A stretch of DNA of 64,000 nt from CAWDVK01 sp963805715 (GTDB lineage Bacteria; Actinomycetota; Actinomycetes; Streptosporangiales; Streptosporangiaceae). The translations under genes were made by a program, and so were the position numbers. Positions 8,614 through 18,571 of this stretch are shown here, one piece after another. Numbering within the stretch: the stretch's first letter is position 1; each line of letters starts with the position of its first letter. The notes under the pieces are model-generated. The model did not search any database. It worked only from the letters and a program-made list of their open reading frames with translations, and was not told the DNA's origin. Where the stretch lies: positions 186,001-250,000 of the forward strand of contig CAWDVK010000007.1 of the NCBI GenBank assembly GCA_963805715.1. Reading direction: 5' to 3'.

Positions 8614-9216
8614 GTGACCCGGATCATCGCCGGCGCGGCCGGCGGACGCCGGCTGGCCGTGCCGCCGGGCCGGACGACGCGGCCGACCAGCGATCGCGCC
8701 CGCGAGGGCCTGTTCGGCACGGTGACCGCCATCCGCGGCAGCCTGGCCGGGGCAGCCGTCCTGGACCTCTACGCGGGCTCGGGCGCGGTCGGGCTGGAAG
8801 CGCTATCGCGAGGCGCGGCCGACGTGCTGCTGGTCGAGAGCGATGCCAGGGCCGCCGACGCCATCAGGCGGAACATCGCGGCGCTCGCGCTGCCCGGGGC
8901 CCGGCTCGTCACCGGCCGGGCTGAGCGAGTGCTCAGCCGCGGGCCGGGCGATCAGGGCCGGCGCGACCTGGTCTTCGCTGACCCGCCTTATGCGGCGGGC
9001 GACGCGGAGATCGAGCGCGTGCTCACGGCGCTGCTGGCCGGCGGGTGGCTGGCGCCGTCGGCCCTGGTCGTGGTGGAGCGGGCCACTCGGTCGGGCCCGC
9101 TGGCATGGCCGGAGGGCTATGCCGGCGACCGGTCCCGCCGGTACGGTGATGCCACATTCTGGTACGGTCTCGTCGCGGGCGCGCAGCCTGCAGTGCCGCC
9201 GGTGACGAGAGGGTGA
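8614..9216 (+). CDS. rsmD: 16S rRNA (guanine966-N2)-methyltransferase
   Basis: Methylates G966 of 16S rRNA in the small subunit using S-adenosylmethionine. The 200-residue protein begins TRIIAGAAGGRRL. It has the SAM-binding loop DLYAGSGAVGLEALSRGA (about residues 51-68) and the catalytic DPPY motif (about 122-125). The GTG start at 8614 matches the family N-terminus. It overlaps or abuts coaD, the usual rsmD-coaD pair. Confidence 0.93.
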   Translation: MTRIIAGAAGGRRLAVPPGRTTRPTSDRAREGLFGTVTAIRGSLAGAAVLDLYAGSGAVGLEALSRGAADVLLVESDARAADAIRRNIAALALPGARLVTGRAERVLSRGPGDQGRRDLVFADPPYAAGDAEIERVLTALLAGGWLAPSALVVVERATRSGPLAWPEGYAGDRSRRYGDATFWYGLVAGAQPAVPPVTRG

Positions 9217-9221
9217 GTCGG

Positions 9222-9701
9222 GTGCGTCGTTTGGTCTGTCCCGGATCCTTCGACCCGGTAACCAACGGCCACCTCGATATCATCGGGCGGGCCGCCTCGC
9301 TGGCCGATGAGGTTGTCGTGGCCGTCGCGCTCAATCTCTCCAAGACCGCGCTGTTCACGATCGAGGAGCGGGTGGACATGCTCCGCCAGGTGACCAAGCC
9401 GCTGGAGAACGTGCGCGTCGAGCGATTCGACGGGCTGGTGGTGGACTTCTGCCGGCAGAACGAGATCTCGGCGATCGCGAAGGGCCTGCGGGCCGTCAGC
9501 GACTTCGACTACGAGATGCAGATGGCGCAGATGAACTACAGCCAGGCGGGCGTCGAGACGCTCTTCATGACCACCAACCCGCTGTACGCGTTCCTGTCCT
9601 CGAGCCTGGTCAAGGAGTTCGCCAAGTACGGCGGCGACGTCAGCGGGCTGGTGCCGGAGCCGGTCCTCGGCCTGCTGACCGCCCGGCTGGCCGGCAGCTG
9701 A
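9222..9701 (+). CDS. coaD: Phosphopantetheine adenylyltransferase
   Basis: Transfers AMP from ATP to 4'-phosphopantetheine, the penultimate step of coenzyme A synthesis. The product of about 159 residues has the nucleotidyltransferase T/HxGH motif in CPGSFDPVTNGH, KGLRAVSDFDYE, and the MTTNPLYAFLSSSLVKE segment. GTG 9222 gives the standard MRRLVCPGSFDP start with a purine-rich sequence upstream. GTG 9213 would overlap the rsmD stop by four bases and is the alternative. Confidence 0.95.
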   Translation: MRRLVCPGSFDPVTNGHLDIIGRAASLADEVVVAVALNLSKTALFTIEERVDMLRQVTKPLENVRVERFDGLVVDFCRQNEISAIAKGLRAVSDFDYEMQMAQMNYSQAGVETLFMTTNPLYAFLSSSLVKEFAKYGGDVSGLVPEPVLGLLTARLAGS

Positions 9702-9800
9702 GGCAATTCCGGCCGGCGGCCGCAGGCCAGCCAAGTTGGGATTAGCGCAGGCTGGCCGGTAAGCTGTGCCCCCGAACACCCGCCACCATCTCCTCCTGCC

Positions 9801-10412
9801 ATGCCACATACGCGAACCAAGCACCCCAAGCGGCTCGACCCACGTGGCCCGCTGGTCTTCGGCGTGGCTGCCCTCGGTCCGGGGTCGGCCGAGACGGCGG
9901 TGCGCACCGTCCCGGCGCCCGCCGACATGGGCTCGGGGCTCGTGCGCATCCCGGCTGGGGCGGACATCGAGCTGGATGTCCGGCTGGAGGGGGTAACGGA
10001 GGGCGTGCTGGCGACGGCGCTGGTAACGGCGCCGCTGGCCGGCGAGTGCGCGCGGTGCCTGGAGCCGTTCGCCGCAGCGACGACAGTACGGTTCCAGGAG
10101 CTGTTCGCGCTGGACGCGGAGACCGCCGGGCCGGACGGCTATGTGCTGGCCGGTGATCTGCTCGACCTCGAGCCCGCGCTGCGCGACGCCCTGGTGCTTG
10201 ACCTGCCGCTGTCGCCGCTCTGCGCGGAGGACTGCCAGGGGCTGTGCGCCGAGTGCGGGGCCCGGCTCGCGGACGCGGGACCTGGTCACGGTCACCCCCG
10301 GCGGGGCGTCCTGTGGGCGGCACTGAAGGATTTTCGCGCTGACGGTCCGGACCAGGACCCCGGCGGCGATGAGGCAGCACCGGGCGGGACGCCCGTACCG
10401 GACGACGAGTGA
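9801..10412 (+). CDS. yceD: YceD family (DUF177) rRNA accumulation protein
   Basis: A 203-residue DUF177/YceD protein, a family needed for normal 23S rRNA accumulation in other bacteria and almost always encoded immediately upstream of rpmF, as here. It has the conserved GECARCLEPF segment, the LDLEPALRDALVLDLPLSPLC region, and clustered cysteines (CAEDCQGLCAECG) that may bind zinc. The acidic C-terminal tail is low complexity. Its molecular activity is not established. Confidence 0.88.
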   Translation: MPHTRTKHPKRLDPRGPLVFGVAALGPGSAETAVRTVPAPADMGSGLVRIPAGADIELDVRLEGVTEGVLATALVTAPLAGECARCLEPFAAATTVRFQELFALDAETAGPDGYVLAGDLLDLEPALRDALVLDLPLSPLCAEDCQGLCAECGARLADAGPGHGHPRRGVLWAALKDFRADGPDQDPGGDEAAPGGTPVPDDE

Positions 10413-10427
10413 AGAAGGAGCGCTGAG

Positions 10428-10604
10428 GTGGCTGTACCTAAGCGGAAGATGTCGCGCAGCAACACCCGGTCGCGGCGGGCGCAGTGGAAGGCGACGGCTC
10501 CGCATCTGGTGGCCTGCCCCAACTGCCGTGATCCGAAGCTTCCGCACACTGCATGCCCGACCTGCGGCACGTACAACCGGCGCCAGGTGAGAACTCCTTC
10601 CTGA
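10428..10604 (+). CDS. rpmF: 50S ribosomal protein L32
   Basis: A 58-residue large-subunit protein beginning AVPKRKMSRSNTRSRRAQWK. It has two CxxC pairs (CPNC and CPTC) that form a zinc ribbon. The GTG start at 10428 has AAGGAG eight bases upstream. It follows yceD by 15 bases and precedes rnc, the common actinobacterial cluster. Confidence 0.96.
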   Translation: MAVPKRKMSRSNTRSRRAQWKATAPHLVACPNCRDPKLPHTACPTCGTYNRRQVRTPS

Positions 10605-10659
10605 CGCGCCTGCACGTGACCTGGCATCCGCTGTGCTCTCGCCAGGGAGGTAGACGATA

Positions 10660-11469
10660 GTGAGTGACGGCTCGGCCGACGGGCGGGCGGCGAACGCGGA
10701 CATCGCCGAACTGCTGCTCGCCCTGCAGGCGCCGGTCGCCCCGGAACTGCTCGAGCGCGCGCTTATGCATCGCTCCTTCGCTTACGAGAATGGCGGGCTG
10801 CCGACCAACGAGCGGCTGGAATTCCTCGGCGACTCGGTGCTGGGCCTGATTGTCACGGACACGCTGTTCCGGCAGTATCCCGACCTGCCGGAGGGGCAGC
10901 TGGCCAAGCTGCGGGCGGCGGTCGTGAACATGCGGGCGCTGGCCGGCGTGGCGCGGACGCTCTGCCTGGGCTCCTACGTCCGGCTGGGCAAGGGCGAGGA
11001 GGGAACGGGCGGCCGGGACAAGGCATCGATCCTGGCCGACACGCTCGAGGCTGTCATCGGCGCCGTCTACGTCGACGGGGGCCTCGCTGACGCGGACGCC
11101 CTGGTGCACCGGCTGTTCGACCCGGTCATCGCGCTGTCCGCGCGGCTGGGCGCGGGCCTGGACTGGAAGACCTCGCTGCAGGAGCTGACGGCCGCCGAGA
11201 TCATGGGCGTGCCGGAGTACCACGTGGACGAGAGCGGCCCGGATCACCAGAAGTCGTTCCGCGCCTCCGTCAGGATCGCCGGCCGTACCTTCGGCGAGGG
11301 TGGGGGCAGGTCCAAGAAGGAAGCCGAGCAGCAGGCGGCCGAGGCCGCCTGGACCGCGATCAGTGCGGGACTGTCGGCGGCGGCGCCCGGCGGCGCCAGC
11401 AACGGCGACCCGGGCGGCCAGGAGCCGGCCGGCCGCGAGGGCCGGGGCCGGGGCCAGAGTCAGGCCTAG
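10660..11469 (+). CDS. rnc: Ribonuclease III
   Basis: Cleaves double-stranded RNA in rRNA and mRNA processing. The 269-residue product has the RNase III signature ERLEFLGDSVLGL (about residues 51-63), the second catalytic acidic cluster DTLEAVIGAVYVDGG, and a C-terminal double-stranded RNA-binding domain (about 165-240) ending in KKEAEQQAAEAAW. A Gly/Arg-rich tail follows. The GTG start is preceded by GGGAGG. mutM begins four bases after its stop, suggesting translational coupling. Confidence 0.95.
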   Translation: MSDGSADGRAANADIAELLLALQAPVAPELLERALMHRSFAYENGGLPTNERLEFLGDSVLGLIVTDTLFRQYPDLPEGQLAKLRAAVVNMRALAGVARTLCLGSYVRLGKGEEGTGGRDKASILADTLEAVIGAVYVDGGLADADALVHRLFDPVIALSARLGAGLDWKTSLQELTAAEIMGVPEYHVDESGPDHQKSFRASVRIAGRTFGEGGGRSKKEAEQQAAEAAWTAISAGLSAAAPGGASNGDPGGQEPAGREGRGRGQSQA

Positions 11470-11472
11470 CCG

Positions 11473-12324
11473 GTGCCCGAGCTACCCGAGGTGGAGGTCG
11501 TCCGGCGCGGGCTTGAGCGGCACATCGCGGGCCGCACCATCGAGTCGGTGGAGCTGCTGCACCCGCGCGCCGTGCGGCGGCACGCGGCCGGGCCGGCGGA
11601 TTTCGTGTCGGCGCTGCCCGGGCGGCGCGTCGAGGGGGCGCGGCGGCGCGGGAAATACCTCTGGCTGCCCGTGGACGGCGACGCCCTGCTCGCCCATCTC
11701 GGCATGAGCGGTCAGCTGCTCATCGGCGAGCCGCAGCGACCGCTATCGGCTCACGTCCGGGTCCGGCTGACCTTCCGCGACGGAGGCCCTGACCTGCGCT
11801 TTACCGATCAGCGGACCTTCGGCCACCTGCTGATCTCGCCCGGCGGCGCGCAGCTGCCCGCAGAGATCGCGCACATCGCGCCCGATCCGCTGGAGCCCGC
11901 GTTCGACCTGGCCGCCCTGACGGCCAGGCTGCGCGCCAGGCGGACGGGCATCAAGCGCGCCCTGCTCGATCAGTCCCTGGTCAGCGGCATCGGGAACATT
12001 TACGCTGATGAGGCGCTCTGGCGGGCGAAGCTGCACTGGGCGCGAGCAGCCGACCGGCTGCGCGGGCCCGATGTCGCCCGCCTGATCGGGGCCGTCCGGG
12101 GGGTGTTCGCCGAGGCGCTGGCCGCTGGCGGCACGTCCTTCGACAGCCTCTACGTCAACGTGAACGGGCAGAGCGGCTATTTCGAGCGTTCTCTCGCTGT
12201 CTACGGCCGGGCGGGCCAGCGGTGCCGGCGCTGCGGGGCACCCGTGCGCCGTGACCCGTTCATGAACAGGTCCGCGTACAGCTGCCCGGTGTGCCAGCCA
12301 CGTCCCCGGCAGGGCCGCTGGTAA
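11473..12324 (+). CDS. mutM: Formamidopyrimidine-DNA glycosylase
   Basis: Removes 8-oxoguanine and ring-opened purines from DNA. After Met removal the protein begins PELPEVE, with the catalytic N-terminal Pro and Glu. The conserved Lys lies in RRRGKYLWL (about residue 58), then SGIGNIYADEALW, and a C-terminal zinc finger with four cysteines in CRRCG and CPVCQ. The 283-residue length is typical. The gene directly follows rnc. Confidence 0.96.
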   Translation: MPELPEVEVVRRGLERHIAGRTIESVELLHPRAVRRHAAGPADFVSALPGRRVEGARRRGKYLWLPVDGDALLAHLGMSGQLLIGEPQRPLSAHVRVRLTFRDGGPDLRFTDQRTFGHLLISPGGAQLPAEIAHIAPDPLEPAFDLAALTARLRARRTGIKRALLDQSLVSGIGNIYADEALWRAKLHWARAADRLRGPDVARLIGAVRGVFAEALAAGGTSFDSLYVNVNGQSGYFERSLAVYGRAGQRCRRCGAPVRRDPFMNRSAYSCPVCQPRPRQGRW

Positions 12325-12426
12325 GGCTCCGGCGCCCGTCCCGGTCGCGGGAGGCACGGCGCGCGGCCAGCCGGAGCCGCCGAGACCGACGGTGCAAGCG
12401 GGCCTGAAGGTGTGAAGGAGGCGATA

Positions 12427-12750
12427 GTGACTGAAGGGGCCCATCCCTGCCAGACTGCCGCCATGCCATCAGAAGCGGGCCGGCCGGCTCGCCTTACCGC
12501 GTGGGCCCAGGGCAGGGTCCAGGGCGTCGGCTTCCGCTGGTGGGTCCGGGCGAGGGCGCTGGAGCTGGGGCTCAGCGGCTGGGCGGAGAACATGGAGGAC
12601 GGCCGGGTGAAGGTGGTGGCCGAGGGCCCGGCCGATGCTTGCGAGCAGCTGCTGATGCTGCTGGAAGGCGGGGAGACGCCCGGCCGGGTGGTGCGGCTGA
12701 CGTATCGCTGGGACGAACCTCAGGGCATTTCCGGCTTCAGCGAGCGCTGA
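12427..12750 (+). CDS. acyP: Acylphosphatase
   Basis: Hydrolyses acyl phosphates such as acetyl phosphate. The catalytic Arg sits in GRVQGVGFRWWVRARA and the catalytic Asn in GWAENMEDGRVKVVAEG. The GTG at 12427 is chosen because a strong AAGGAGG lies six bases upstream, giving 107 residues. An upstream GTG at 12412 or an internal ATG at 12463 are alternatives. The gene usually lies between mutM and smc in actinomycetes, as here. Confidence 0.9.
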   Translation: MTEGAHPCQTAAMPSEAGRPARLTAWAQGRVQGVGFRWWVRARALELGLSGWAENMEDGRVKVVAEGPADACEQLLMLLEGGETPGRVVRLTYRWDEPQGISGFSER

Positions 12751-12942
12751 TCGGGGTACAGGGCAGAGCAGAGCCGTGGCGGGGGGGCAGCGGCCTGCGC
12801 GCTGTGACCGCCCAGCTTGACCTAATAGGCTCGACGGTGGGACCATGAAAGCGTTACCTGCGCGCGCAACTACGCGTCTCGCGTTTCCGGTATTTGCGCG
12901 TGCTCGCCCACTCTGGTCACTCAGTGTGGAGGACCTTACACA

Positions 12943-13131
12943 ATGGCAAAGGCTCTACTTGGCCACGTCGGCGGGCCGGATCCCCGCATGGTCTCAGAGA
13001 TGCGCCGCCTGCAGCAACGAGTACGCGACCTGGAAGCCGAGCTTGTCCGCCTTCAGGAAGTAAATGACGTGCTCGCCGCTGAAGTCGGCAATGACCTGCT
13101 GATTCCGGTTCGCGAGCCCGCGCTCGCCTAG
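12943..13131 (+). CDS. Small conserved coiled-coil protein
   Basis: A 62-residue acidic protein starting MAKALLGHVGGPDPR, followed by a heptad-rich helix (about residues 19-48) suited to coiled-coil pairing. Similar proteins are conserved at this place upstream of smc in Streptomyces-like genomes, which is recalled family knowledge rather than a search result. GGAGG lies ten bases before the ATG. The function is unknown. A strong intrinsic terminator ends the transcript. Confidence 0.75.
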   Translation: MAKALLGHVGGPDPRMVSEMRRLQQRVRDLEAELVRLQEVNDVLAAEVGNDLLIPVREPALA

Positions 13132-13155
13132 CGAGCTCGGGCGGCCGCAACGGAC

Positions 13156-13186
13156 AGAGGGACGCCAGTGCTGGCGTCCCTCTTTG
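13156..13186 (+). terminator. Intrinsic terminator after the coiled-coil gene
   Basis: An 11-bp perfect stem AGAGGGACGCC / GGCGTCCCTCT with a six-base loop lies 25 bases after the stop at 13131, followed by TT. It separates the mutM-acyP group from smc. Confidence 0.85.
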
Positions 13187-13197
13187 CCTGCCACCGC

Positions 13198-13415
13198 TCA
13201 CCCGGTCGCCGCTCGCCGCTCGGGCGCGCCGCCGGTGAGCTGGGCTTGCAGGAAGGCGAGGCCCGCAGGCATCCGCCGATCCCGGAACGGCTCGTCGTGG
13301 CGCCCGGCAGGACGCTGGCCCCGATCAGCGCGTCCCCCCGCCGGCTGCCCGCGGCAGTTCCCGCCGTCAGCCCGAGCCCGGCCCGCAGGGCCGTCCTTCT
13401 CGAAACCGCGCGCAT
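13198..13415 (-). pseudogene. Relic of a Tat-exported hydrolase
   Basis: On the minus strand an ATG at 13415 opens a peptide with a twin-arginine signal (VSRRTALRAGLGLTAGTAAG). After about 40 codons of this frame, the next frame reads GRHDEPFRDRRMPAGLAF and LQAQLTGG up to a stop at 13198. That tail resembles the C-terminus of esterase-like alpha/beta hydrolases. The catalytic body, expected to be 200 or more residues, is missing, and the two remnants are in different frames. I interpret this as a gene reduced to its signal peptide and tail. The remainder of the gap up to smc (13416-13590) shows no gene. Confidence 0.45.
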
Positions 13416-13590
13416 GGCGCAAACAACCGCAGATAACCCGCCGCCAGGCCCCGGCGAAGCCGGGAATTCGCTGCCCTGACGGTAGCGGACGGTAGGGTGC
13501 GGAAGGACCGGATGAACCCGCCGCTGGTCGGCGCCGCGGCGGGCCGCTCATCCGGCCGGGCGGGGCCAGTGGCTGAGGAGGAGTCTGCAG

Positions 13591-16500
13591 GTGTACCTGA
13601 AGGCCCTCACGCTGCGCGGGTTCAAGTCGTTCGCTTCCGCTACCTCGATGCGCTTCGAGCCCGGCATCACCTGCGTGGTCGGCCCGAACGGCTCTGGCAA
13701 ATCGAACGTCGTGGATGCCTTCTCGTGGGTCATGGGCGAGCAGGGCGTCAAGACGCTGCGCGGCGGCAAGATGGAGGACGTCGTCTTCGCCGGCACGGCA
13801 GGCCGCCCGGCGCTGGGCCGGGCCGAGGTCACTCTGACCATCGACAACAGCGACGGCGCGCTGCCGATCGACTACGCCGAGGTCACCATCAGCCGCCTGC
13901 TCTTCCGCTCCGGGCAGAGCGAGTACGCGATCAACGGCGACCAGTGCCGGCTGCTGGACGTGGCCGAGCTCCTGTCGGATACCGGCCTCGGCCGGGAAAT
14001 GCACGTGATCGTCGGGCAGGGCCAGCTCGACGAGGTCCTGAACGCAGGCCCCGACGCCCGCCGCGCGCTGATCGAGGAGGCCGCCGGGGTGCTCAAGCAC
14101 CGACGGCGGAAGGAAAAGGCGCTCCGCAAGCTGGACGCGATGCAGGCCAACCTGACCCGCCTGGTCGACCTGACCGCGGAGCTGGGCCGCAGGCTCAAGC
14201 CGCTCGGCCGCCAGGCCGAGATCGCGCGCCGCGCCGCGGTCATCCAGGCGGACCTGCGTGATGCCCGGCTGCGGCTGCTGGCCGACGACTACGCCACGCT
14301 GGCCGCCGAGCTGGACCACGATGCCGCCGAGGAGGCGGCCGCCGCCGAGGCCAGGGCGGCGCTGGAGCTGGCGCTCGGCGACGCGCGCAGCCGGGAGACC
14401 GAGCTGGAGACCGCCGAGCAGCAGCACGCCCCGCGGCTCGCCGCGGCGCAGGCCGCCTACTTCGCGCTGTCCGGGCTGTCCGAGCGGCTGCGGGCCGTGC
14501 ACAGCCTGGCGGCCGAGCGGCACCGGCACCTGTCGGCGCCGGAGCCGCAGCGGCCCGGCCGGGACGCCGCCGAGCTGGAGCAGGAGGCGGCAGAGCTGCG
14601 CGAGCAGGAGAAGGAGCTCGGGCAGCGGCTCGCCGTCGCGCGCGAGCAGCTCGCCGCCGCCGTCGCCGACCGGACCAGGGCCGAGAGCGAGCTGGCCCGG
14701 ATCGAGCGGCAGCTGGCCGCGGACGCTCAGGCAGCGACCCGCCGCGCGGAGCGGCTGGCCCGGCTGCGCGGTCAGGTGGAGTCCGCGGCCAGCCGTGCCG
14801 CCGCCGCCCAGGACGAGGCCGACCGGCTGGCTGAGGCGCTGGCCCAGGCGCGGACCCGGGCCGATCACGCTCAGCTGGAATATGCCGCCCTGCAGGACCT
14901 GGTCTCCGGGCGGGAGGCAGGCCGCGCCGATCTCGCGGCCGGGCATGAGCAGGCCGCGGCGGCGCTGGCCGCCGCGGCTGCCGCGGTAGCCCGGCTGCGA
15001 TCGGCCGAGCACCAGGCCAGCGACCAGCGGGCGGCGCTGCGGGCCCGCGCCGAGGCGCTGACCGAGGCGGTCACCCGCGGCGCCGACGCCAGCAGCGCGC
15101 TGCTGGCCGAGCCCAGGCAGTTCAGCGGCGTGATCGGGCCGCTGGCTAGCCTGCTCACGGTTGCCGACGGCGCCCAGGAGGCCATTGCCGCCGCTCTCGG
15201 CGCCGCCGCCGGGGCCGTCGCGGTGGCCGGGCTGGATGCCGCCGTGGCCATCCTGACCGCGCTGAAGAGCCAGGACGCCGGACGGGCCGGCCTGGTGATC
15301 GGGACTGAGCCGAAGGACCGCGGGATCGCCGCCGCGGCTGCGGACGGTGCGGAGCCGGCCGCGGCCGCCGCAGTCCCGCTCCGGCCGGGGCAGCCTGCGG
15401 GCCAGGCTGAGGCCGGTCCTGCCGTTCTGCCTGCCCGGCAGCTCGTGCAGGCCCCGGCCGAGTTCGCGGCCTCGCTCGATGAGCTGCTGGGCGGCGTCCT
15501 GGTCGTCGATGACCTGGCGGCCGGCCTCACCGTGCTGCGCGACGATCCCGGCCTCCGGCTGGTGACCAGGGACGGTGACCTGCTCGGGACGCACTGGGCC
15601 CGGGGCGGGTCGGCCGGCCAGCCCAGCCTCCTCGGGCTGCGGGCCGCCGCCAGCCAGGCCAGCGAGCAGCTCGCCGGCGCTGACCGGCAGTGCCAGCGGG
15701 CCGAGCGACAGCTCGCGGCCGGACTGGAGGAGGAAGACCAGGCCAGGCAGGCCCTGGCTGAGGCAGCCGCGCGGCTGCAGGAGGCGGACGCGGCAGCGGC
15801 CGAGACATCCGGCAAGCTGGGCACGCACGCGGGCACGGCCAGGGCCGCGCGGGACGAGGCCGGCTGTCCGCGGCCATCGACGCCGCGCAGCGGTCCCGGC
15901 AGCAGAGCCTGGACCAGCTCACCGACCTGCGGGCCAGGCTGGCCGAGCATGAGGCGCAGGACGCCGCGGGCCGGGCCGAGCGCCCGGCGGAGCCTGCTGA
16001 CGGCGGCGAGGCGCCCGGCAAGCAGGAACTCGCCGATGCGGCCGCGGCCGCGCGCGGCACTGAGATGGAAGCCAGGCTCGAGGTCAGGACGGTCGAGGAA
16101 CGGCTCCGGGCGATCTCAGGCCGCGCGGACGCGCTGGCATCGGCGGCCGTGGCCGAGCGGCAGGCCGCGGCCAGGGCGCTGGCCAGGAGCAGGCGGCGGG
16201 CGGCGGGCGCCGCGGTCGCCAGCGCGGTCGCCGACGGCGCCAGGCTCGCGCTCGCCCGGATCGAGAAGTCCCAGGCGGATGCGCACGGCGAGCGGCAGCA
16301 GGCCGAGCAGGCCAGCCATGGCCGCGGCGGCGAGCTGAAGGCGGTCCGGGCCAGGATCCGGGAACTGTCGGAGGAACTCGACAAGGTAGTCGGCAGCGCG
16401 CACGGCGCCGAGATGGCCCGGGCTACCCGCCGGATGCAGCTCGAGCAGATCGCTGCCCGCGCGGCGGAGGAGTTCGGCGTCGAGGCGGCCGCGCTGATCG

Positions 16501-17225
16501 GCGAGTACGGGCCCGAGGTCGCCGTCCCGCCCGCCGAGGACGGCCAGCTGGCCACGGCTTATGACCGGGCCGTGCAGGAGCGCCGGGCCCAGCTCGCCCA
16601 GCGGCAGCTCGATCAGCTCGGCAAGGTGAACCCGCTGGCGCTGGAGGAGTTCGCCGCGCTGGAGGAACGGCACGCTTTCCTGGTCGCCCAGCTGGAGGAC
16701 CTGAAGAAGACCCGGCGCGACCTGCTGACCGTGATCAAGGAGGTCGATGACCGGGTTCAGCAGGTGTTCGGCTCGGCCTTCGAGGACACCGCGCGCGAAT
16801 TCGAGCGGATCTTCGGCCTGCTGTTCCCCGGCGGTGAGGGCAGGCTCCTGCTCACCGAGCCGGACGACATGCTCGCCACCGGCATCGACTTCGAGGCCCG
16901 GCCGCCCGGCAAGAAGGTCAAGCGGCTGTCGCTGCTGTCCGGCGGCGAGCGGGCGCTGACCGCCATCGCGTTCCTGGTGGCCATCTTCAAGGCGCGGCCG
17001 TCGCCGTTCTACGTGCTGGACGAGGTCGAGGCGGCGCTGGACGACACCAACCTGCAGCGGCTGCTGGGAATCTTCACCGAGCTCAGGGAGACCTCGCAGC
17101 TGATCATCGTGACGCATCAGAAGCGCACGATGGAGATCGCCGACACGCTGTACGGGATCAGCATGCGCGGCGATGGCGTGTCCACGGTGATCAGCCAGCG
17201 GCTGCGGGAGCGCGCGACGGCCTGA
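13591..17225 (+). pseudogene. smc: Chromosome segregation protein SMC, interrupted by one frameshift
   Basis: The SMC ATPase organises and segregates the chromosome. The N-terminal head has Walker A GPNGSGKSN (about residues 32-40) and the GGKMEDVVF stretch. It is followed by the first coiled coil and the hinge (about 505-680). From about 15,864 the conserved coding moves to another frame, which carries the second coil and the C-terminal head with signature LSGGERALTAIAFL and Walker B FYVLDEVEAALDD. Adding one base at about 15,863 restores roughly 1,211 codons, close to the usual length. All ATPase motifs are intact, so an assembly indel is more likely than loss of function. GTG 13591 has GAGGAG eight bases upstream. 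Confidence 0.88.
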
Positions 17226-17286
17226 GCCGCTGCCGCGGGAGCGCCAGCCCGACCAGTGCCGCGCGTCTGCCAGACTGGTGCCCGTC

Positions 17287-18495
17287 ATGGAACATGCGCT
17301 CATCATTGCCGCGGTCGTTATCGTCGTCGCTGGCGGCGGCAGCGCTGCCCTCGTCCCGTGGGCCCGCTCGCGCCGCCAGCACCCTCCCGCCGGGCCGTCC
17401 GGTTCCGGCCAGCCTGACCAGGCGAGCGAGGAGCAGGCTGGCGGAGTCGGCACCCTGGAGCGGCCCGCCGAGCCCGGCACCGAGCCGGCCGCGCCGCCCG
17501 AGCCGGCCGCGCCGCCCGAGCTGAGCACTCCGGCCGAGGCTCCGCCTGCCAGGCCGGCGGTTGAGCGGCCGCCGCCATCGGCTGGCCGGCTGGCCCGCCT
17601 GCGGGGCCGCCTGGCCCGGTCGCAGAGCGCGCTCGGCGGCGTGCTGCTCCGGCTGCTGTCCTCGGGGACCCTGGACGATCAGGCCTGGGAGGAGATCGAG
17701 GACACGCTGATCACCGCCGACATGGGGGTCGCGCCCGCACGCCAGCTGGTGGAGGAGCTGCGCACCGAGGTCCAGGTGGCCAGCACCCGCGATCCTGACG
17801 AGGTACGGGCGCTGCTGCGCAAGGACCTGCTGGAGCTGATCGGCCCGGACATGGACCGGACCCTGCACACCCGCCCGCACGGCGACCGGCCCGCGGTGAT
17901 CCTGGTCGTGGGCGTCAACGGCACCGGCAAGACGACGGCCTGCGGGAAGCTTGCGCGGGCGCTGATCGGCGATGGCCAGACCGTGCTGCTGGGCGCGGCC
18001 GACACCTTCCGGGCCGCCGCCGCTGACCAGCTCCAGACCTGGGCCGAGCGGGTGGGCGCCGAGGTGGTGCGCGCCGACCGGGAGGGCGCCGACCCGGCCA
18101 GCGTGGCCTTCGAGGCGGTCAACCAGGGCATCCAGCGCGGCATCGATGTCGTGATCGTGGACACTGCCGGGCGGCTGCATACCAAGACCGGGCTGATGGA
18201 CGAGCTTGGCAAGATCAAGCGGGTGATCGAGAAGCACGGCAGCGTCGATGAGGTGCTGCTCGTGCTGGACGCCACGACCGGCCAGAACGGCCTGCGGCAG
18301 GCCCGCGTGTTCGCCGAGGTCGTCGACATCACCGGGATCATCCTGACCAAGCTCGACGGCACGGCCAAGGGCGGGATCGTCATCGCGGTGCAGCGGGAGC
18401 TGGGCGTGCCGGTCAAGCTGGTCGGCCTGGGCGAGGGGCCGGACGACCTGGCGCCGTTCGAGCCCGGCCTGTTCGTCGACGCGATACTGGGCTGA
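17287..18495 (+). CDS. ftsY: Signal recognition particle receptor FtsY
   Basis: The SRP receptor GTPase that docks nascent membrane proteins at the translocon. The product has a single N-terminal hydrophobic segment (about residues 4-22), a Pro/Glu-rich A-domain linker, and the NG domain with G1 GVNGTGKTT, DTFRAAAADQL, G3 DTAGRLHT and G4 TKLDGTAKGG. ATG 17287 gives 402 residues and the MEHALII start typical of actinomycetes. GTG 17278 is the alternative. ffh, its partner, follows after 76 bases. Confidence 0.94.
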   Translation: MEHALIIAAVVIVVAGGGSAALVPWARSRRQHPPAGPSGSGQPDQASEEQAGGVGTLERPAEPGTEPAAPPEPAAPPELSTPAEAPPARPAVERPPPSAGRLARLRGRLARSQSALGGVLLRLLSSGTLDDQAWEEIEDTLITADMGVAPARQLVEELRTEVQVASTRDPDEVRALLRKDLLELIGPDMDRTLHTRPHGDRPAVILVVGVNGTGKTTACGKLARALIGDGQTVLLGAADTFRAAAADQLQTWAERVGAEVVRADREGADPASVAFEAVNQGIQRGIDVVIVDTAGRLHTKTGLMDELGKIKRVIEKHGSVDEVLLVLDATTGQNGLRQARVFAEVVDITGIILTKLDGTAKGGIVIAVQRELGVPVKLVGLGEGPDDLAPFEPGLFVDAILG

Positions 18496-18571
18496 CCAAG
18501 CCCAATCCGCCGGCGGGCAGCGGATAGCCTGGAATCCCACCAGCGGTCATCAGCGAGGGCGGCAGCCAGAC

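Noticed and set aside
12818..12850. Promoter with -35 TTGACC upstream of the coiled-coil gene
   Set aside because: No -10 hexamer lies at 16-18 bases from it. TAGGCT is only two or three bases away.
13198..15828. 876-codon minus-strand frame opposite smc
   Set aside because: It is a GC-bias shadow. Conserved SMC coding is on the plus strand. Only its last about 40 codons, outside smc, are of interest as part of the hydrolase relic.
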